64,000 bases of DNA from DATBLE01 sp963764565 (GCA_963764565.1 CAVXTD010000007.1:32496-96495), one strand, 5' to 3'. Positions 1-10,499 are shown, counted from the first letter of the stretch. Notes: generated from the sequence alone by a model not told the origin. Numbers and translations: made by a program.

Positions 1-1095
1 CGCTTTGAGCGCCTTGGCGTCGTCGGGAGTGAACGCCCGCAGTGCGTACTGGACCCGGTTTCCGAGCTGGGCGAGCACGTCGGCAGGGATGTCCTTCGGC
101 TGCTGAGTGCAGAAGAAGACGCCCACGCCCTTCGAGCGGATCAGCCGGACCGTCTGCACGATCGACTCGAGGAATGCCTTGGTCGCGCCGTCGAAGAGCA
201 GGTGCGCCTCGTCGAAGAAGAAGACGAGCTTCGGCTTGTCGCGGTCGCCGACCTCGGGAAGCTGCTCGAACAGCTCGGCCAGCAGCCACATCAGCGCGGT
301 CGAGAACAGCGTCGGCTTGTCCTGGACGGCCGGGAGCTCGACACAGGAGATGATCCCGTGCCCGTCCGGACCGGTTCGCAGCAGGTCGGCGATCTCGAGC
401 TGCGGCTCGCCGAAGAACTCGGTGCCGCCGCCGTCCTCGAGCTGGACGAGTTGGCGGAGGAGCACGCCGATCGTGGACGAGGCGACGCCGCCGATCCCGG
501 TCAGCTCGGCCTTGCCGTCCTCGGAGTCGAGGAAGGTCAGGAGCGAGCGCAGGTCGGAGAGATCGAGTAGCGGGAGACCCTTCTGGTCGGCGTAGCGGAA
601 GAGCAGGGACAGGCTCTGCTCCTGGGTCTCGTTCGCGTGGAGCACCTTCCCGAGGAGGAGAGGCCCGAAGTCGGAGACGGTCGCCCGGACCGGGACGCCC
701 GGCCCGATCCCGCCCAGGGCCAGGTACTCGACCGGGTAGGCCTTCGGCGTGTAGGTCTCGCCGAGCTCCTTCCAGCGATCGGCCGCGATCCCGCTGGAGC
801 CGCCGGGTTCCGACAATCCCGAGAGGTCGCCCTTCATGTCCGCGGCGACGACGGCCACGCCCGCATCGGAGAGCAGCTCGGCGATCGCTTGCAGCCCCTT
901 CGTCTTGCCGGTGCCCGTCGCTCCGGCGATCAAGCCGTGCCGGTTCATCATCTTGAGCGGTATCTGGACGACGGCGCTTGGGGCGATCTTGCCGTCCAGC
1001 ACTCCCTTGCCGAGCTCGAGCGCGTCGCCCTGGGTCTTGTAGGCGTCGGCGATCGTCGTTTCGAAGTCCGCCTTCGGCGTGCTCTTCTTGGCCAT
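1..1095 (-). CDS. HerA-like/DUF853 P-loop ATPase (C-terminus cut by window edge)
   Basis: Helicase HerA-like protein of the DUF853 type, a hexameric FtsK/HerA-fold DNA-dependent ATPase; its cellular role is not well established. The first 365 residues are visible. The Walker A motif GATGTGKT lies at residues 58-65, and a Walker B-like FFFDEAH at about 293-299 is followed by an FFCTQQPKDIP sensor-like segment. The ATG at 1095 opens MAKKSTPKADF. The reading frame is uninterrupted to the left edge, so only the 3' end is missing. It starts 11 bases after the stop of the LLM oxidoreductase on the same strand, so the two are probably cotranscribed. No HerA-partner nuclease (NurA, SIR2, DUF4297) is visible, so a defence role cannot be argued. 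Confidence 0.9.
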   Translation of the reverse strand, partial: MAKKSTPKADFETTIADAYKTQGDALELGKGVLDGKIAPSAVVQIPLKMMNRHGLIAGATGTGKTKGLQAIAELLSDAGVAVVAADMKGDLSGLSEPGGSSGIAADRWKELGETYTPKAYPVEYLALGGIGPGVPVRATVSDFGPLLLGKVLHANETQEQSLSLLFRYADQKGLPLLDLSDLRSLLTFLDSEDGKAELTGIGGVASSTIGVLLRQLVQLEDGGGTEFFGEPQLEIADLLRTGPDGHGIISCVELPAVQDKPTLFSTALMWLLAELFEQLPEVGDRDKPKLVFFFDEAHLLFDGATKAFLESIVQTVRLIRSKGVGVFFCTQQPKDIPADVLAQLGNRVQYALRAFTPDDAKALKA

Positions 1096-1106
1096 CGCCG
1101 GCGAGT

Positions 1107-1979
1107 CTACGGGGAGGCGAGCAACGCAGCGGCAACTTCGCGGAGGCGCTCGATGTGTGCATTCGGCCCGGCGAGCCCCCCACCCATGGCCGCGACCGAG
1201 AGGTGCGTTGCCCCGAGAGCGCGCCACTCCTCCGCCGAGCGGCGCCAGTCGTCCGGCCCGCCCGTCGAGACGTTCAGGCGCGGTTCGATCCCGATCGAGG
1301 CCGGGTCGCGCCCGGCCTCTTCTGCCCAGCCGCGGAGGCGCTCGATCGTCGCGGGCCAGCCGCCTTCGAGCGGGCGCTGCGGGAAGAAGCCGTCGGCGAG
1401 CCGGGCTGCGCGCCTGATCGCGGCCTCGGCCGACCCGCCGATCCAGATCGGGATCGGCCGCTGCACGGGCAGCGGGTTGATCCCCGCAGCCGGAACCGAG
1501 TGGTAACGCCCGTCGAACGTGACGACGGGCTCAGTCCAGAGGCGCCGGAGCAGCTCGATCTGCTCCTCGACCCGCTTGCCGCGGTTCGAGAAGTCCTCGC
1601 CGAGCGCCTCGAACTCGACGAAGTTCCAGCCGAGGCCGACCCCGAGCCGGAAGCGCCCGCCGGTGAGAATGTCGATCTCGGCGGCCTGCTTGGCGACGAG
1701 CGCGGTCTGCCGCTGAGGGAGGACGAGCACGCCGGCGACGAGCTCGAACCCGGGAACGACAGCGGCGAGGTAGCCGAAGAGGACGAAGATCTCGTGGAAC
1801 ATGTGCTCGGACGTGTATGGGCCGGCCCACTCGGGACGGTCGGCGACGTCCGCGCCGAGTACGTGGTCGTACGCCAGCAGATGGGTGAATCCGAGCTGCT
1901 GGGCCGCCTGGGCGTACTCGCGGACGCCGCCCGGGTCAGCGCCGATCTCCGTCTGCGGGAAGACGACTCCGATCTGCAC
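1107..1979 (-). CDS. LLM-class (F420-type) flavin-dependent oxidoreductase
   Basis: Luciferase-like monooxygenase family protein, probably the F420-dependent branch common in actinobacteria; substrate unknown. The 290-residue product starts at a GTG (1979) giving VQIGVVFPQTEIG, the typical first beta strand of the family. An in-frame extension upstream to 2081 has no family similarity and is ignored. The family core GGRFRLGVGLGWN and the later IPIWIGGSAEAA segment are visible. The gene lies 125 bases downstream of the secreted SGNH/Ig protein and 11 bases upstream of the HerA-like ATPase. The family call is firm; cofactor F420 versus FMN cannot be decided from sequence alone. Confidence 0.88.
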   Translation of the reverse strand: MQIGVVFPQTEIGADPGGVREYAQAAQQLGFTHLLAYDHVLGADVADRPEWAGPYTSEHMFHEIFVLFGYLAAVVPGFELVAGVLVLPQRQTALVAKQAAEIDILTGGRFRLGVGLGWNFVEFEALGEDFSNRGKRVEEQIELLRRLWTEPVVTFDGRYHSVPAAGINPLPVQRPIPIWIGGSAEAAIRRAARLADGFFPQRPLEGGWPATIERLRGWAEEAGRDPASIGIEPRLNVSTGGPDDWRRSAEEWRALGATHLSVAAMGGGLAGPNAHIERLREVAAALLASP

Positions 1980-2104
1980 GACGCAATGATCCCTGATTCC
2001 CGCTGCTGAGCGTTCATGGTGTCGACCGGATCGAGCGCCATCGGTCGCCCGGCCGTAGGGGCAGCACCGTTGGCGCCGCACGCGCTCGCGGGGTCTTGCT
2101 CGAT

Positions 2105-5100
2105 TCAGGCGTCGGAGGCGAGGCTGACGACCGCGGGCGCGTTCACGACCACGGTCTGGCGCGAGGTCGCTGTCGCCTGCCCGTCGCTGTTCGCGGCGGT
2201 CACCACCACCCGGAGTGTCCAGCCGACGTCGTTCGCGACCAGCAGGTGGACCTGGGCCGTCGCGGCCTCGATATCCGTGCAGCCCGCTCCGCCACTATTG
2301 CAGCGCTGCCACTGATAGGTGAACGTGGTCGGGTTGCCCGACCAGGTTCCGGTCGAGGTGGTCAGTGTCTGCCCCTGCTCCACGCCGCCGTCGATCACCG
2401 GCGGGGTGCTGTTCGCCGGCGGCGAAGCGGCCGGCAGGGTGGTGGTTGAAAGCGGGAGGTCGCCGGCAGAGTGGTGGTCACCGGCAGGGTGCCGCTCGCC
2501 GGCGGCGAGGTCGCGGGCGCTCCGAGCCAGTCCGTCTGGCTGTAGGCGACCGAGGCGTGGAAGGCGCCAACTGGCTCGTTTGTCGTCGTTCCGTCGTAGT
2601 GGTCGATCCCGGCGTGCAGGTAGCGCTGGTTGCCGGTCGTCGCGTTCTTGAGGCCGGTGACCGAGATCCGGTCGACGCCGTCAACCCGCACCGTCACCGA
2701 GCTGTTCGCCAGCGCCGAGACCTCGACCCGGATCGTCGAGGTGCCGTCCTTCGGAACGGTGATGCTGGTCGAGACGTTGATCGAGCTCGACCGCAGACCA
2801 CCCGCCGGGCTCCACAACTTCAACGTCCGGTTATGCGCGATATACAGCTCGTAGACCAGCGCATCCGCGACGTCGCGTACCTGGAACACGGACAGGTTCT
2901 TCTTCAGCACCTGACCGGCCGCCAGCCCGACCAGCGTCCGCACATACACCCGCCCCGTCAAGCCGGAGGCGCCGAGATCCTTCAGACCGTACGCGGTGTC
3001 GAGAGTGTCCTTCCCGCCCTGGATATGTGCCGTCAACGTTCCCGAACCGTCGAAGGAGACCGAACACCCGGCACAGCCAGCGTCGACCACGGTCGCGTCG
3101 TAGATGCCGATCGGCGAGCTCGCGACAACGTCCGTCTCCGCGGAAGCGGCCGTCGGCCGAGCCGCCGCCGTTCGTCGCCGTCACCTGCACCCGCATCGCC
3201 CAGCCGACATCCAACCCACCGAGCAGGTAGGTCTGCATAGCCGCGCCGGGAACGTCCGAGCAGCCGCCCCCGTCGCAGCGCTGCCACTGGTACGCATAGC
3301 TCGACGGGCTGTTCGACCAGCCACCGGTCGACGCACTCAACGTCTGCCCCTGTTCCGCCACCCCACTGATCACGGGAGCGACGGTGTTCTCGGGCGCCGG
3401 CGGCGGCGGGCTCACCACTGCCGTCGGCAGCGAGGTCGCAACGCCCGATCCGGCAGAGTTGTTCGCGGTCACCTGCACCTGAACGGTGAACCCGACATCA
3501 TCGACGATCAGCGTGTACATCGGCGCCGTCGCGTCCTGGATATCGACGCAAGCCTCCGCTGCAGCGCTGCCACTGGTAGTCGAAGGTCGTCGGCTGATTC
3601 GACCAGCCGCCGGTCGAGGCGGTCAGCGCTGCCCCTGCACCGCACTCCCGCTGATCGTCGGCAGGCTGGTATTCACCGGCGGCGAGGCCGCGGGCGCTCC
3701 GAGCCAGCCCGACTGGCTGTAGGCGACCGAGGCGTGTGAGACGATGACGGGCTCGCTGGTCGTCTGCGCGTCGTAGTGGTCGATCCCAACGTGCAGGTAG
3801 CGTTGGTTGCCGGTCGTCGCTCCCTAGAGGCCGGTGACCGAAATCCGGGTCGACGTCGTCGACCCGCACCATGACGGAGCTGTTCGCGAGCGCCGAGACC
3901 TCCACCCGGATCGACGAGTTGCCGTCGTTCGGCACGGAGATGCTGGTCGAGAGATTGATCGAGTTCGAGCCCAGACCGGCGGTCGGGCTCCAGAACTGCA
4001 ACGTCGCGGTTAGGCGCGATGTACAGCTCGTAGACCAGCGCATCTGCAACATCGCGTACCTGGAACACCGACAGATTCGTATTCAGCACCTGCCCGGCCG
4101 CCAGCCCGAGCAGCGTCCGCACATACACCCGCCCCGTCAAGCCGGAGGCTGGCCGAAATCCTTCACCCCGTACGCCGTGTCGAGTGATCCGCGCCGCCCT
4201 GGATCCGCGCCGTCAACGTGCCGGACGCCGTCCAAGGAGACCGAGCATCCCCCGCAGCCCGCATCGACGGCGGTCGTCTCGAAGAAGGCTCCGGCCGGGC
4301 TCGTCACCTCCGCAGTCGGCGCCGAGGCAGACGGTGCTGGAGCCACCCGCGTTTGTCGCCGTCACCCGCACGCGCAGGGTCGAGCCGACGTCCGCCGTGG
4401 CGAGCGGGTACGACGGCGACGTCGCGCCGGCGATGTCGCCGCATGCGCCGCCGCTCGTGTCGCACCGTCTCCACTGGTAGCCGTATCCGGACGGACTGTC
4501 GTTCCAGCCCCCCGTGGTCGCGCTCAACACCTGACCAACGCGCGGGCTGCCGTCGATCGTCGGGCAACGCCGTGTAGGTCGGCGGCGGAGGCGACCCGTT
4601 CGTCGGCGTCGCCTGGGCGGTGACCGGGGTCGCCCTCGGCGCCGTCGACGTCGTACGTCCAGGCCGCGTAACCGAAGCTCTGTCCGGCCGGGAGCCCGGT
4701 CACGGTCTCGCCGCCGACCTCGCCGGTGCCGTCGTAGACGACGGTCCCGTCGCCCGGCGCCGTCGGAACGGCACCGGGCTTCTGCGTGACGACGACGCGT
4801 GTCACTCCGCCTGGAACACTCCACGTAAGCGAGACTGCCTGGGCTCCGCCCACCGCCGTGAAGCTCGCGAGCGGCTCCGGTCGGGCATAGGGGCTTGCCT
4901 GCCAGGTCGCAGCCGCGAATCGGGCCTGCCCGGTCGGTGAGAGATGGAAGTAGTCGAACGTCAGATCGGTCGCTCCAAGGACAAGGCTGTGGACCGCACC
5001 TCCGTCGTAGGTGCAGGCGGCGTAGCCGGCGCAGACCGAGGCTTCGGCCGCGTTCAGCTCGATCGATCCTCTGGGCGACCTGAGCGCGGGCGGCGGGCTG

Positions 5101-5704
5101 TCGTGCTCGACCCGAGCAGGTCGGGGCAGCGGTTGTACGTCGCCCAGGCGTTGGCGGCGGCAGGATTGAGATGGAGCTGCTGCCAGAGGCCGTACCAGTC
5201 CGGGATCGATCCGACGAGTATTCGCGCGGTCGGAAGACTCGCCGTCAGGTTGCTCAGAGCCGAGTTCAGGGCGCTGCTGAAGCTTGCGACGGTGGTCATC
5301 CCCCCGACCGTCGTGGTGCAGACGTCATTGGTGCCGGCCATGATCGTCACGTACCGGGCACCGGCGGTGATCGGCCCCGCTGTCTGCCCGGCGACGTTCG
5401 CCATCGTCGCTCCCAGGTACGCGTAGTTCTCGGTCTGGCCCGAGATCGCCGGCGTCCGCGCGAGCAGGCGCCGGTAGTGCGAGTTGACGCTGAGATCGGT
5501 TCCCGTCGCCCACGAGTACGCATAGGCGTCGGTGGGCGTCCCGTCGCTGCCCCAGCCGCGGATCAACGAGTCGCCTAGAGCCGCGATCGAACTCGGCAGC
5601 GCGGCGTGCGCTGGCTGCGACACCGCCAGCGTGGCGAGGCCAACGCAGAGGAGGACGAGAAGGCGAACGCCCCAGCGGTCACGCTTGGCCTTTCCACGGA
5701 TCAT
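2105..5704 (-). CDS. Secreted SGNH/GDSL hydrolase fused to Ig-like and lectin-like repeats (several frameshifts)
   Basis: Large extracellular modular protein. The ATG at 5704 follows a GGGGGAG ribosome site; the signal peptide ends in ...SQPAHA. The SGNH domain has block I GDSLIRGWG, block III GTND and block V DYFH, so the catalytic Ser, Asn and Asp/His are all present. A fibronectin-like segment (near 4850-4600) and about four Ig-like repeats of the YQWQRC type follow. These alternate with two copies of a concanavalin/LamG-like domain carrying the shared segment LTGRVYVRTL. The reading frame changes near 5080, 4610, 4230, 4140, 3830, 3580 and 3130; similarity resumes each time, so I treat it as one gene of about 1,200 codons. 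Likely role: cell-surface or secreted esterase with carbohydrate-binding repeats. Confidence 0.75.
2512..4300 (-). repeat. Two-copy DNA duplication inside the secreted hydrolase gene (period about 1,177 bp)
   Basis: The segment starting at 2512 recurs from 3689 with high identity; both contain a shared stretch encoding the end of the lectin-like domain (YSQTDWLGAP). Each unit carries one lectin-like domain plus one adjacent Ig-like repeat, so the protein grew by in-frame duplication. Coordinates are approximate at the outer ends. Confidence 0.75.
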
Positions 5705-6129
5705 GCTCACTCCCCCGGCCCGGCCGGCGACCGTCGCGCTCGGCGGTTCCATCCTACGCGTGATCCTCACCGTCGATTTTAGGCCTGTCAAGAACTCGCC
5801 CGAGGTCGAGGTCGGCTTTCGACCTTCGATGTGGTCGGCCTGGCCTTGTGCCGCGCGTCGAGTCTCTTATCGTCTGCTGACTGACGATCTCGTTGCGGAA
5901 CGCGTTCTCGGTCCTTCGCTCCTTAACGACGTTCTGGTCTCGACCGCAGTCGAGTCGTGGCCGTCGTGCCCGCGGCTGCGCGGGTGGTGCGGAGGCCGGC
6001 GGCAGACGGGGCGACGAAGAACGGCCGGCTTGGCGCAACCGGCGCGCGAATGTCCTAGAGTCGTGAGCAATCAGACTGGAAACCGCTGTACACACTGCCG
6101 CCTCCGGGAGAGCGGTCAGGGGAGAGGGT
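5705..6129. other. Divergent intergenic region without a supported gene
   Basis: This 425-base stretch separates the divergent SGNH hydrolase and AAA/TOPRIM genes. Open frames here look like shadows, with no recognisable family and no ribosome site. It appears less GC-rich than the surroundings. It should hold both promoters, but I cannot point to a convincing -35/-10 pair. Confidence 0.5.
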
Positions 6130-8082
6130 GTGGCAAGGATGATCGTTCGTAGCGCTCGTGTTCGCGACTTCAAGAGCATCACCGACAGCGGCGACGTAAC
6201 CGTCGAGGAGTCCGTTACGTGCCTCGTCGGAAAGAACGAAAGCGGGAAGACGGCATTCCTCGAGGCCCTCTGCCGGATCAATCCTGTGCCGACCGGCCAC
6301 CCGCGCACGTTCAAAGGGCTCCGTGACTACCCCCGATCGCGGTGGGCGAAGGACAAGGCGGGAGTGGCCGAGAAGAGACCGATCGAGGTCAACTTCCAGC
6401 TTACGGACGAGGACGTCGCCGCGATCGAAGCCGAGTTCGGCAAGGATGTGATCGGCGGGGCGAGAGAGGTCACGTTCTGGCGCTCGTATGCCAACGAGAC
6501 CCTGATCGCCATGACCAAAGCCGATGAGTACGTGGCACTCCGCCACCGGCTGATGATCGAGGGCGTAGAGACGCAGTTGCCTGACGACTGTGAGTCATTT
6601 GCTCAGGCGGCTGACTGGCTGCGCTCGCTCGACCCCGACCAAGTCCCTGTCGCGCTCGCCCTGGCGGCGAAGTTCGACGTCTACGACGTCGAGGCCGAGC
6701 TCACGGGCTTCGTCAATGACCTTGCTCCTGAGTTCCTCTATTTCGACCAGTACAGCGTGCTCCCGGGGCGCGTTTCGGTCGCCCGCTTACAGAACGTGGC
6801 GGAGGACGACTTGACCTCCGGCGAACGGACGGCCCTGGCCCTCCTGAAGCTGGCCGGTGTCGAGACAGCGGAGTTCAGCGAGGGCGAGTACGACGCTCGC
6901 AAGGCCGAGCTCGAGGCGGCCAGCAACGCGATCACGCAGGAAGTGTTCGAGTTCTGGAGCCAGAACAAGGATCTTCGTGTCGAGCTCGACCTCGATTTCT
7001 ACGCGGCTACGAGCCTCGAGGACGAAGAGACACCGTTCCTCGAGATCCGAATCCGCAACCTCCGGCACAGCGTCACCTTGAATTTCGGCGAGCATTCCGC
7101 AGGATTCGTCTGGTTCTTCTCGTTTCTCGTTGCCTTCTCCGAGTACCGCAAGGCTGAGGCACCACTTGTGCTGCTCCTCGACGAGCCCGGTCTCGGTCTC
7201 CATGCCTCTGCCCAGAGTGATCTCCTCCGCTACATCGACGAGCGGCTGGCACCCGAGCACCAAGTCATCTACTCGACTCACTCACCATTCATGGTCGACG
7301 CGACCGAGCTTCAGCGCGTCCGGACGGTTGAGGACGTGGAGGGCAAGGGGACGAGGATCAGCAACGACGTCCTTGCGACGAGCTCCGACACCTTGTTGCC
7401 ATTGCAGGCGGCACTCGGGTACGACCTTGCTCAAACCCTGCTCGTCGGTACTGAAAACCTGGTCGTCGAGGGACCCGCGGATTACCTCTACTTGACGATC
7501 ATGAGCGAATACCTACGGACCCTCGGCCGACCCTCGCTCGACCCTCGGTGGACGATCGTGCCTGCTGGCGGCCTCGGTAAGATCCCCACTTTCGCGGCGC
7601 TGCTCGGCGCACATTTCAACGTCGCAGTTGTCATGAACGCAACGTCAGGCGGCTCGGAGAAGATCGACTCCCTCGTCAAGCGCGGGATCATCGAGGGCAA
7701 GAACGTGCTACTGCTCAACAGTCTCACAGACACGGAGGAAGCCGACATCGAGGATCTGTTCGACGAGACCTTCTACCTCCGCCTCTTGAGGAACTCGGGG
7801 ATCACGGGAGTGCCAAGGAGCAACGAGGCGACCCGCACGCGGTCGATCTCGCATCGCCGGGTATCCGGCCGCCCACTCGGCGACAAGCTTCCCGGTGAGG
7901 GTCGTATCGTCGAGCGCGCCGAGCTGGCAATCGGTAGTCCATACGACCATTACAGACCTGCGCGGCATTTCCTCGAGCAGCAGGTTGGTCTGCTGCCCGA
8001 CCTCGATGACGAAACACTCGAACGCTTCGCGCTGTTGTTCGCGCGACTGAACTCGCTTCTCTCGAGCACCTCGCGCACATGA
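6130..8082 (+). CDS. AAA-family ATPase with C-terminal TOPRIM domain (OLD-like)
   Basis: 650-residue protein of the OLD (overcoming lysogenization defect)-like group: an ABC/SMC-type ATPase followed by a TOPRIM domain, known in other members to act as an ATP-dependent nuclease. The GTG start is 5 bases after GGGGAG. Walker A GKNESGKT is at residues 34-41, Walker B/D-loop LLLDEPGLGLH near 347-357, and an H-loop YSTHSPFM near 380. The TOPRIM begins near 444 with VVEGPADYLYL. The position where DxD-type acidic residues usually sit reads VVMNATSGG (about 500-508), so a metal ligand may be missing. No GajB-like helicase or other partner is adjacent. The frame is intact. It faces a truncated integrase, suggesting acquisition; role may be phage defence or DNA repair. 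Confidence 0.88.
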   Translation: MARMIVRSARVRDFKSITDSGDVTVEESVTCLVGKNESGKTAFLEALCRINPVPTGHPRTFKGLRDYPRSRWAKDKAGVAEKRPIEVNFQLTDEDVAAIEAEFGKDVIGGAREVTFWRSYANETLIAMTKADEYVALRHRLMIEGVETQLPDDCESFAQAADWLRSLDPDQVPVALALAAKFDVYDVEAELTGFVNDLAPEFLYFDQYSVLPGRVSVARLQNVAEDDLTSGERTALALLKLAGVETAEFSEGEYDARKAELEAASNAITQEVFEFWSQNKDLRVELDLDFYAATSLEDEETPFLEIRIRNLRHSVTLNFGEHSAGFVWFFSFLVAFSEYRKAEAPLVLLLDEPGLGLHASAQSDLLRYIDERLAPEHQVIYSTHSPFMVDATELQRVRTVEDVEGKGTRISNDVLATSSDTLLPLQAALGYDLAQTLLVGTENLVVEGPADYLYLTIMSEYLRTLGRPSLDPRWTIVPAGGLGKIPTFAALLGAHFNVAVVMNATSGGSEKIDSLVKRGIIEGKNVLLLNSLTDTEEADIEDLFDETFYLRLLRNSGITGVPRSNEATRTRSISHRRVSGRPLGDKLPGEGRIVERAELAIGSPYDHYRPARHFLEQQVGLLPDLDDETLERFALLFARLNSLLSSTSRT

Positions 8083-8131
8083 GCGAGGCCGGTGGAGCGC
8101 CGGTCGCTAGCTTCCCTCGCCCCAGCTCACG

Positions 8132-8884
8132 CTACTGCCCAAGGTTTCGCCTCGACGGGTACGCATCGAGGATGTCGGCGGCCTCCCGCCCATGCCCATC
8201 GAGTAGGTGCCGGTAGCGGTCGGCCATGTACGACGACGAGTGGCCGGCGTAGTTCCCGATTTGCTCGAGCGAAAACCCTGCGTCGTGCATGAGCGACACA
8301 TACGTATGCCGGCACTCGTGGAGGCCAATCGCGTCGAACGGTTCTGCGCCATGCTCGCCGCATCGACCCTCGCCCTCGACGAACTCGCAGCCGCACGCAT
8401 ACCGCGCCAACGCCTTCAGAGCGCGGCCACGGATGTGCGTCGGCGTAAACGGGTCGACGGCCGTCCGCCCGAACACGAGATCGCCGCCACGGCGGCCGGT
8501 GCGCGCCTTGTGCTCGAGGAGGAGCAACCGAAGCGGGGCCGCGACCGGGACGTGCCTCTCCCCCATGTTCGCCTCCGGCTCGATCTCCTCCTCGAAACGG
8601 TCCCGGCCGGGGCGCACGCGGATTGTCGTCACGCCGTCGTCGATGTCGTCCCAGCGGAGATCACGAAGCTCCCCACAGCGCAGGCCCGCGTAGAACGCGG
8701 TCGCCCAGAGCGCCTGATTCTCAACGGGCTGAGCGGCGATAAGCGAGGCGACTTCTTCGGCCGTCGCAACCGGGTCACGCGGGCAGTCGGTCGAGGAAAG
8801 CGCAAGATTCGTGCTCGGATCCGCCGCGGGGATCTCACCGGCCTTCACCCCGGCGAGCCACGCATCTGCGGCTGCAAGGACCAT
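8132..8884 (-). pseudogene. Tyrosine recombinase (phage integrase), N-terminally truncated
   Basis: The C-terminal catalytic domain is complete: YAGLRCGELRDLRW supplies the first Arg, HECRHTYVSLM the His-x-x-Arg pair, AGHSSSYMADRYRH the second His and the nucleophilic Tyr. Family proteins are usually 350-400 residues with a SAM-like core-binding domain ahead of this; here recognisable similarity begins only around VKAGEIPAADP. The frame stays open upstream to 9157, but those residues look like random coding, so I start at the ATG at 8884. The core-binding domain is not found in another frame. Probable remnant of an integrated element; it converges on the AAA/TOPRIM gene. No att site was identified. 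Confidence 0.75.
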
Positions 8885-9221
8885 GTCACCTGTCGGCGAT
8901 GCCGTCTCGCTCTGGGCGAGATCGCATGCCTCGAGGTCAGCCACAGCCGCGCGACTCTTGCAAGTACCCGATGCCGGGCACGTTTGCCCGTATGCTTGCG
9001 TCGCATCAGGACTCATCCTCCTGGCGCACGGCCCGGGGCGTTGCGGCGCTGCCGGGCCATTTGATTTGGACGGCCCGATCGTAACGCGTTTCTCGTCGTG
9101 AGGCGAAACGCATAACGGCGGCCTGCAAGCCGGATGCACTGGATACCCGGCACACACTCATCTGCCGTCGACATCCACGGCGCATGCAATCCTGCTCAAG
9201 TGAGTCGTCGTCGTCCATTCC

Positions 9222-10499
9222 GTGCCCAGCTGCGTCAAACACCTCCGCGCCCGAAACGTGATCCGCGGAGCGTTGCTCGGGGTGGTGCTCACAGGCGTGC
9301 TCGTGACGACGTCGGCCGGCGGGGCGATCCGGGCGCCGATCGGCTCGGAGCTGCTCCGGATTCTGAGCGGCGGCACCGCCGACGCCACCATCTTCGTCGC
9401 CGGCGATTCGACGGGAGACGAGGAGTCCGAGTGGGTGTACCAGCTCGCCTGGCAGCTCGGGTACCGGTACCCCGCCTACCAGATCAACTACTACCTGTGG
9501 GACGAGAAGCGCCATTCCTGGCCGGCCGCGCCGCTCGTGATCCTTCAGGGCGCCCCCGGCGGGCCTGCGCTCAACGTCTGGAACATGAGTGTCAGCGGAG
9601 CGCGGGAGAACTACGCCCTCGCCTATGCGGAGAAGGAGATCGTCCCGAAGCAGCCCGACCTGATGTTCGTCAGCTACGGGCTCAACGACGGGGCGGAGAC
9701 GGCCAGGTTCCGCTGGGGGATCCAGTCGCTCGTCGACTCGGTCTCCGCCAGGGCGCCGAACACGGAGATCGTCTTGATCGCGCAGAACCCAGCCGTGGGG
9801 AACACGTACCAGCAGGCCAGGGCGTCTGAGCTGGAGCTGCTCGCTTCGCAGGAGGGACTCGGCTTCGTCAACGTGTACGGCAGCTTCATGGCCCTCGGCG
9901 ACCCGGGCGCCTACCTGACCCCGGACGGCTTTCACCCGAACGCTGCAGGTGTGTCGCTCTGGCTGAACGCGGTGCTCGCGCAGATGAACTTCACCGGTGG
10001 CGGGCCGGACTCCGCCCCGCCGGCCGAGCCGGTCGGAGGGCCGAGCGTGATCCGCAACGGTGATTTCTCCCGTTTCTCACGGGGGACTCCGGTCGGCTGG
10101 AAGCTGACCAACACGAGGGCCGACAAGGACTTCGTCCAGGTCGAGCCGGCAGCCCACCGCTATGCCCTCAGGCTGACGGAGGTCGCGCCGGCCGGCGCGT
10201 CCATGTACCAGCCGCTCGACATCAAGCAGGTGCGGGGGCGATGGGTGACCGTCGCCGTCCGCCTCCTCGTGCCGGACCAGGCAAGCAACTCGGCTGCCGG
10301 CAGCGTCGGTCTGATCGACAATCGCACTGACGCAGCTCAATCGGTCCAGCAGGCCTATGGCCCCCGCGGAGCGTATTACTGGGAGATCGTCAGCCGGAAG
10401 ATCGACGCAAGCGCGACCACCGCGGGAGTCGTCGTCTACGTCGATTCGGCCGGCAATCAGCCGACGGGCGGACGGAGCACGATACCGTCGGCCAGGTGA
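9222..10499 (+). CDS. Secreted SGNH/GDSL-type hydrolase with C-terminal beta-sandwich
   Basis: 425-residue protein from a GTG start (MPSCVKHLRARNVIRGALLG). A hydrophobic N-terminal segment suggests export. SGNH signatures: FVAGDSTGDE (nucleophile Ser), a GLND block, and DGFHPNAAG (Asp-x-x-His). From about residue 275 a galactose-binding-like module begins (VIRNGDFSRFSRGTPVGW), a fold often used for glycan binding. The last residues (after DSAGNQPTGG) look like a frame slip, so the true C-terminus may be slightly different. It probably acts on acylated polysaccharides at the surface. It sits alone, divergent from the truncated integrase. Confidence 0.85.
   Translation: MPSCVKHLRARNVIRGALLGVVLTGVLVTTSAGGAIRAPIGSELLRILSGGTADATIFVAGDSTGDEESEWVYQLAWQLGYRYPAYQINYYLWDEKRHSWPAAPLVILQGAPGGPALNVWNMSVSGARENYALAYAEKEIVPKQPDLMFVSYGLNDGAETARFRWGIQSLVDSVSARAPNTEIVLIAQNPAVGNTYQQARASELELLASQEGLGFVNVYGSFMALGDPGAYLTPDGFHPNAAGVSLWLNAVLAQMNFTGGGPDSAPPAEPVGGPSVIRNGDFSRFSRGTPVGWKLTNTRADKDFVQVEPAAHRYALRLTEVAPAGASMYQPLDIKQVRGRWVTVAVRLLVPDQASNSAAGSVGLIDNRTDAAQSVQQAYGPRGAYYWEIVSRKIDASATTAGVVVYVDSAGNQPTGGRSTIPSAR

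Noticed and set aside
1..1095. HerA-based defence system (HerA with SIR2, NurA or DUF4297)
   Set aside because: Only the ATPase is visible and its neighbour is an LLM oxidoreductase; the other flank is outside the window.
6130..8082. Gabija (GajA) assignment for the AAA+TOPRIM gene
   Set aside because: No GajB-type UvrD-like helicase is adjacent; the next gene is a truncated integrase on the other strand.
8885..9157. Upstream 91 residues of the integrase frame as part of the protein
   Set aside because: Composition looks random and no core-binding domain is present in any frame.
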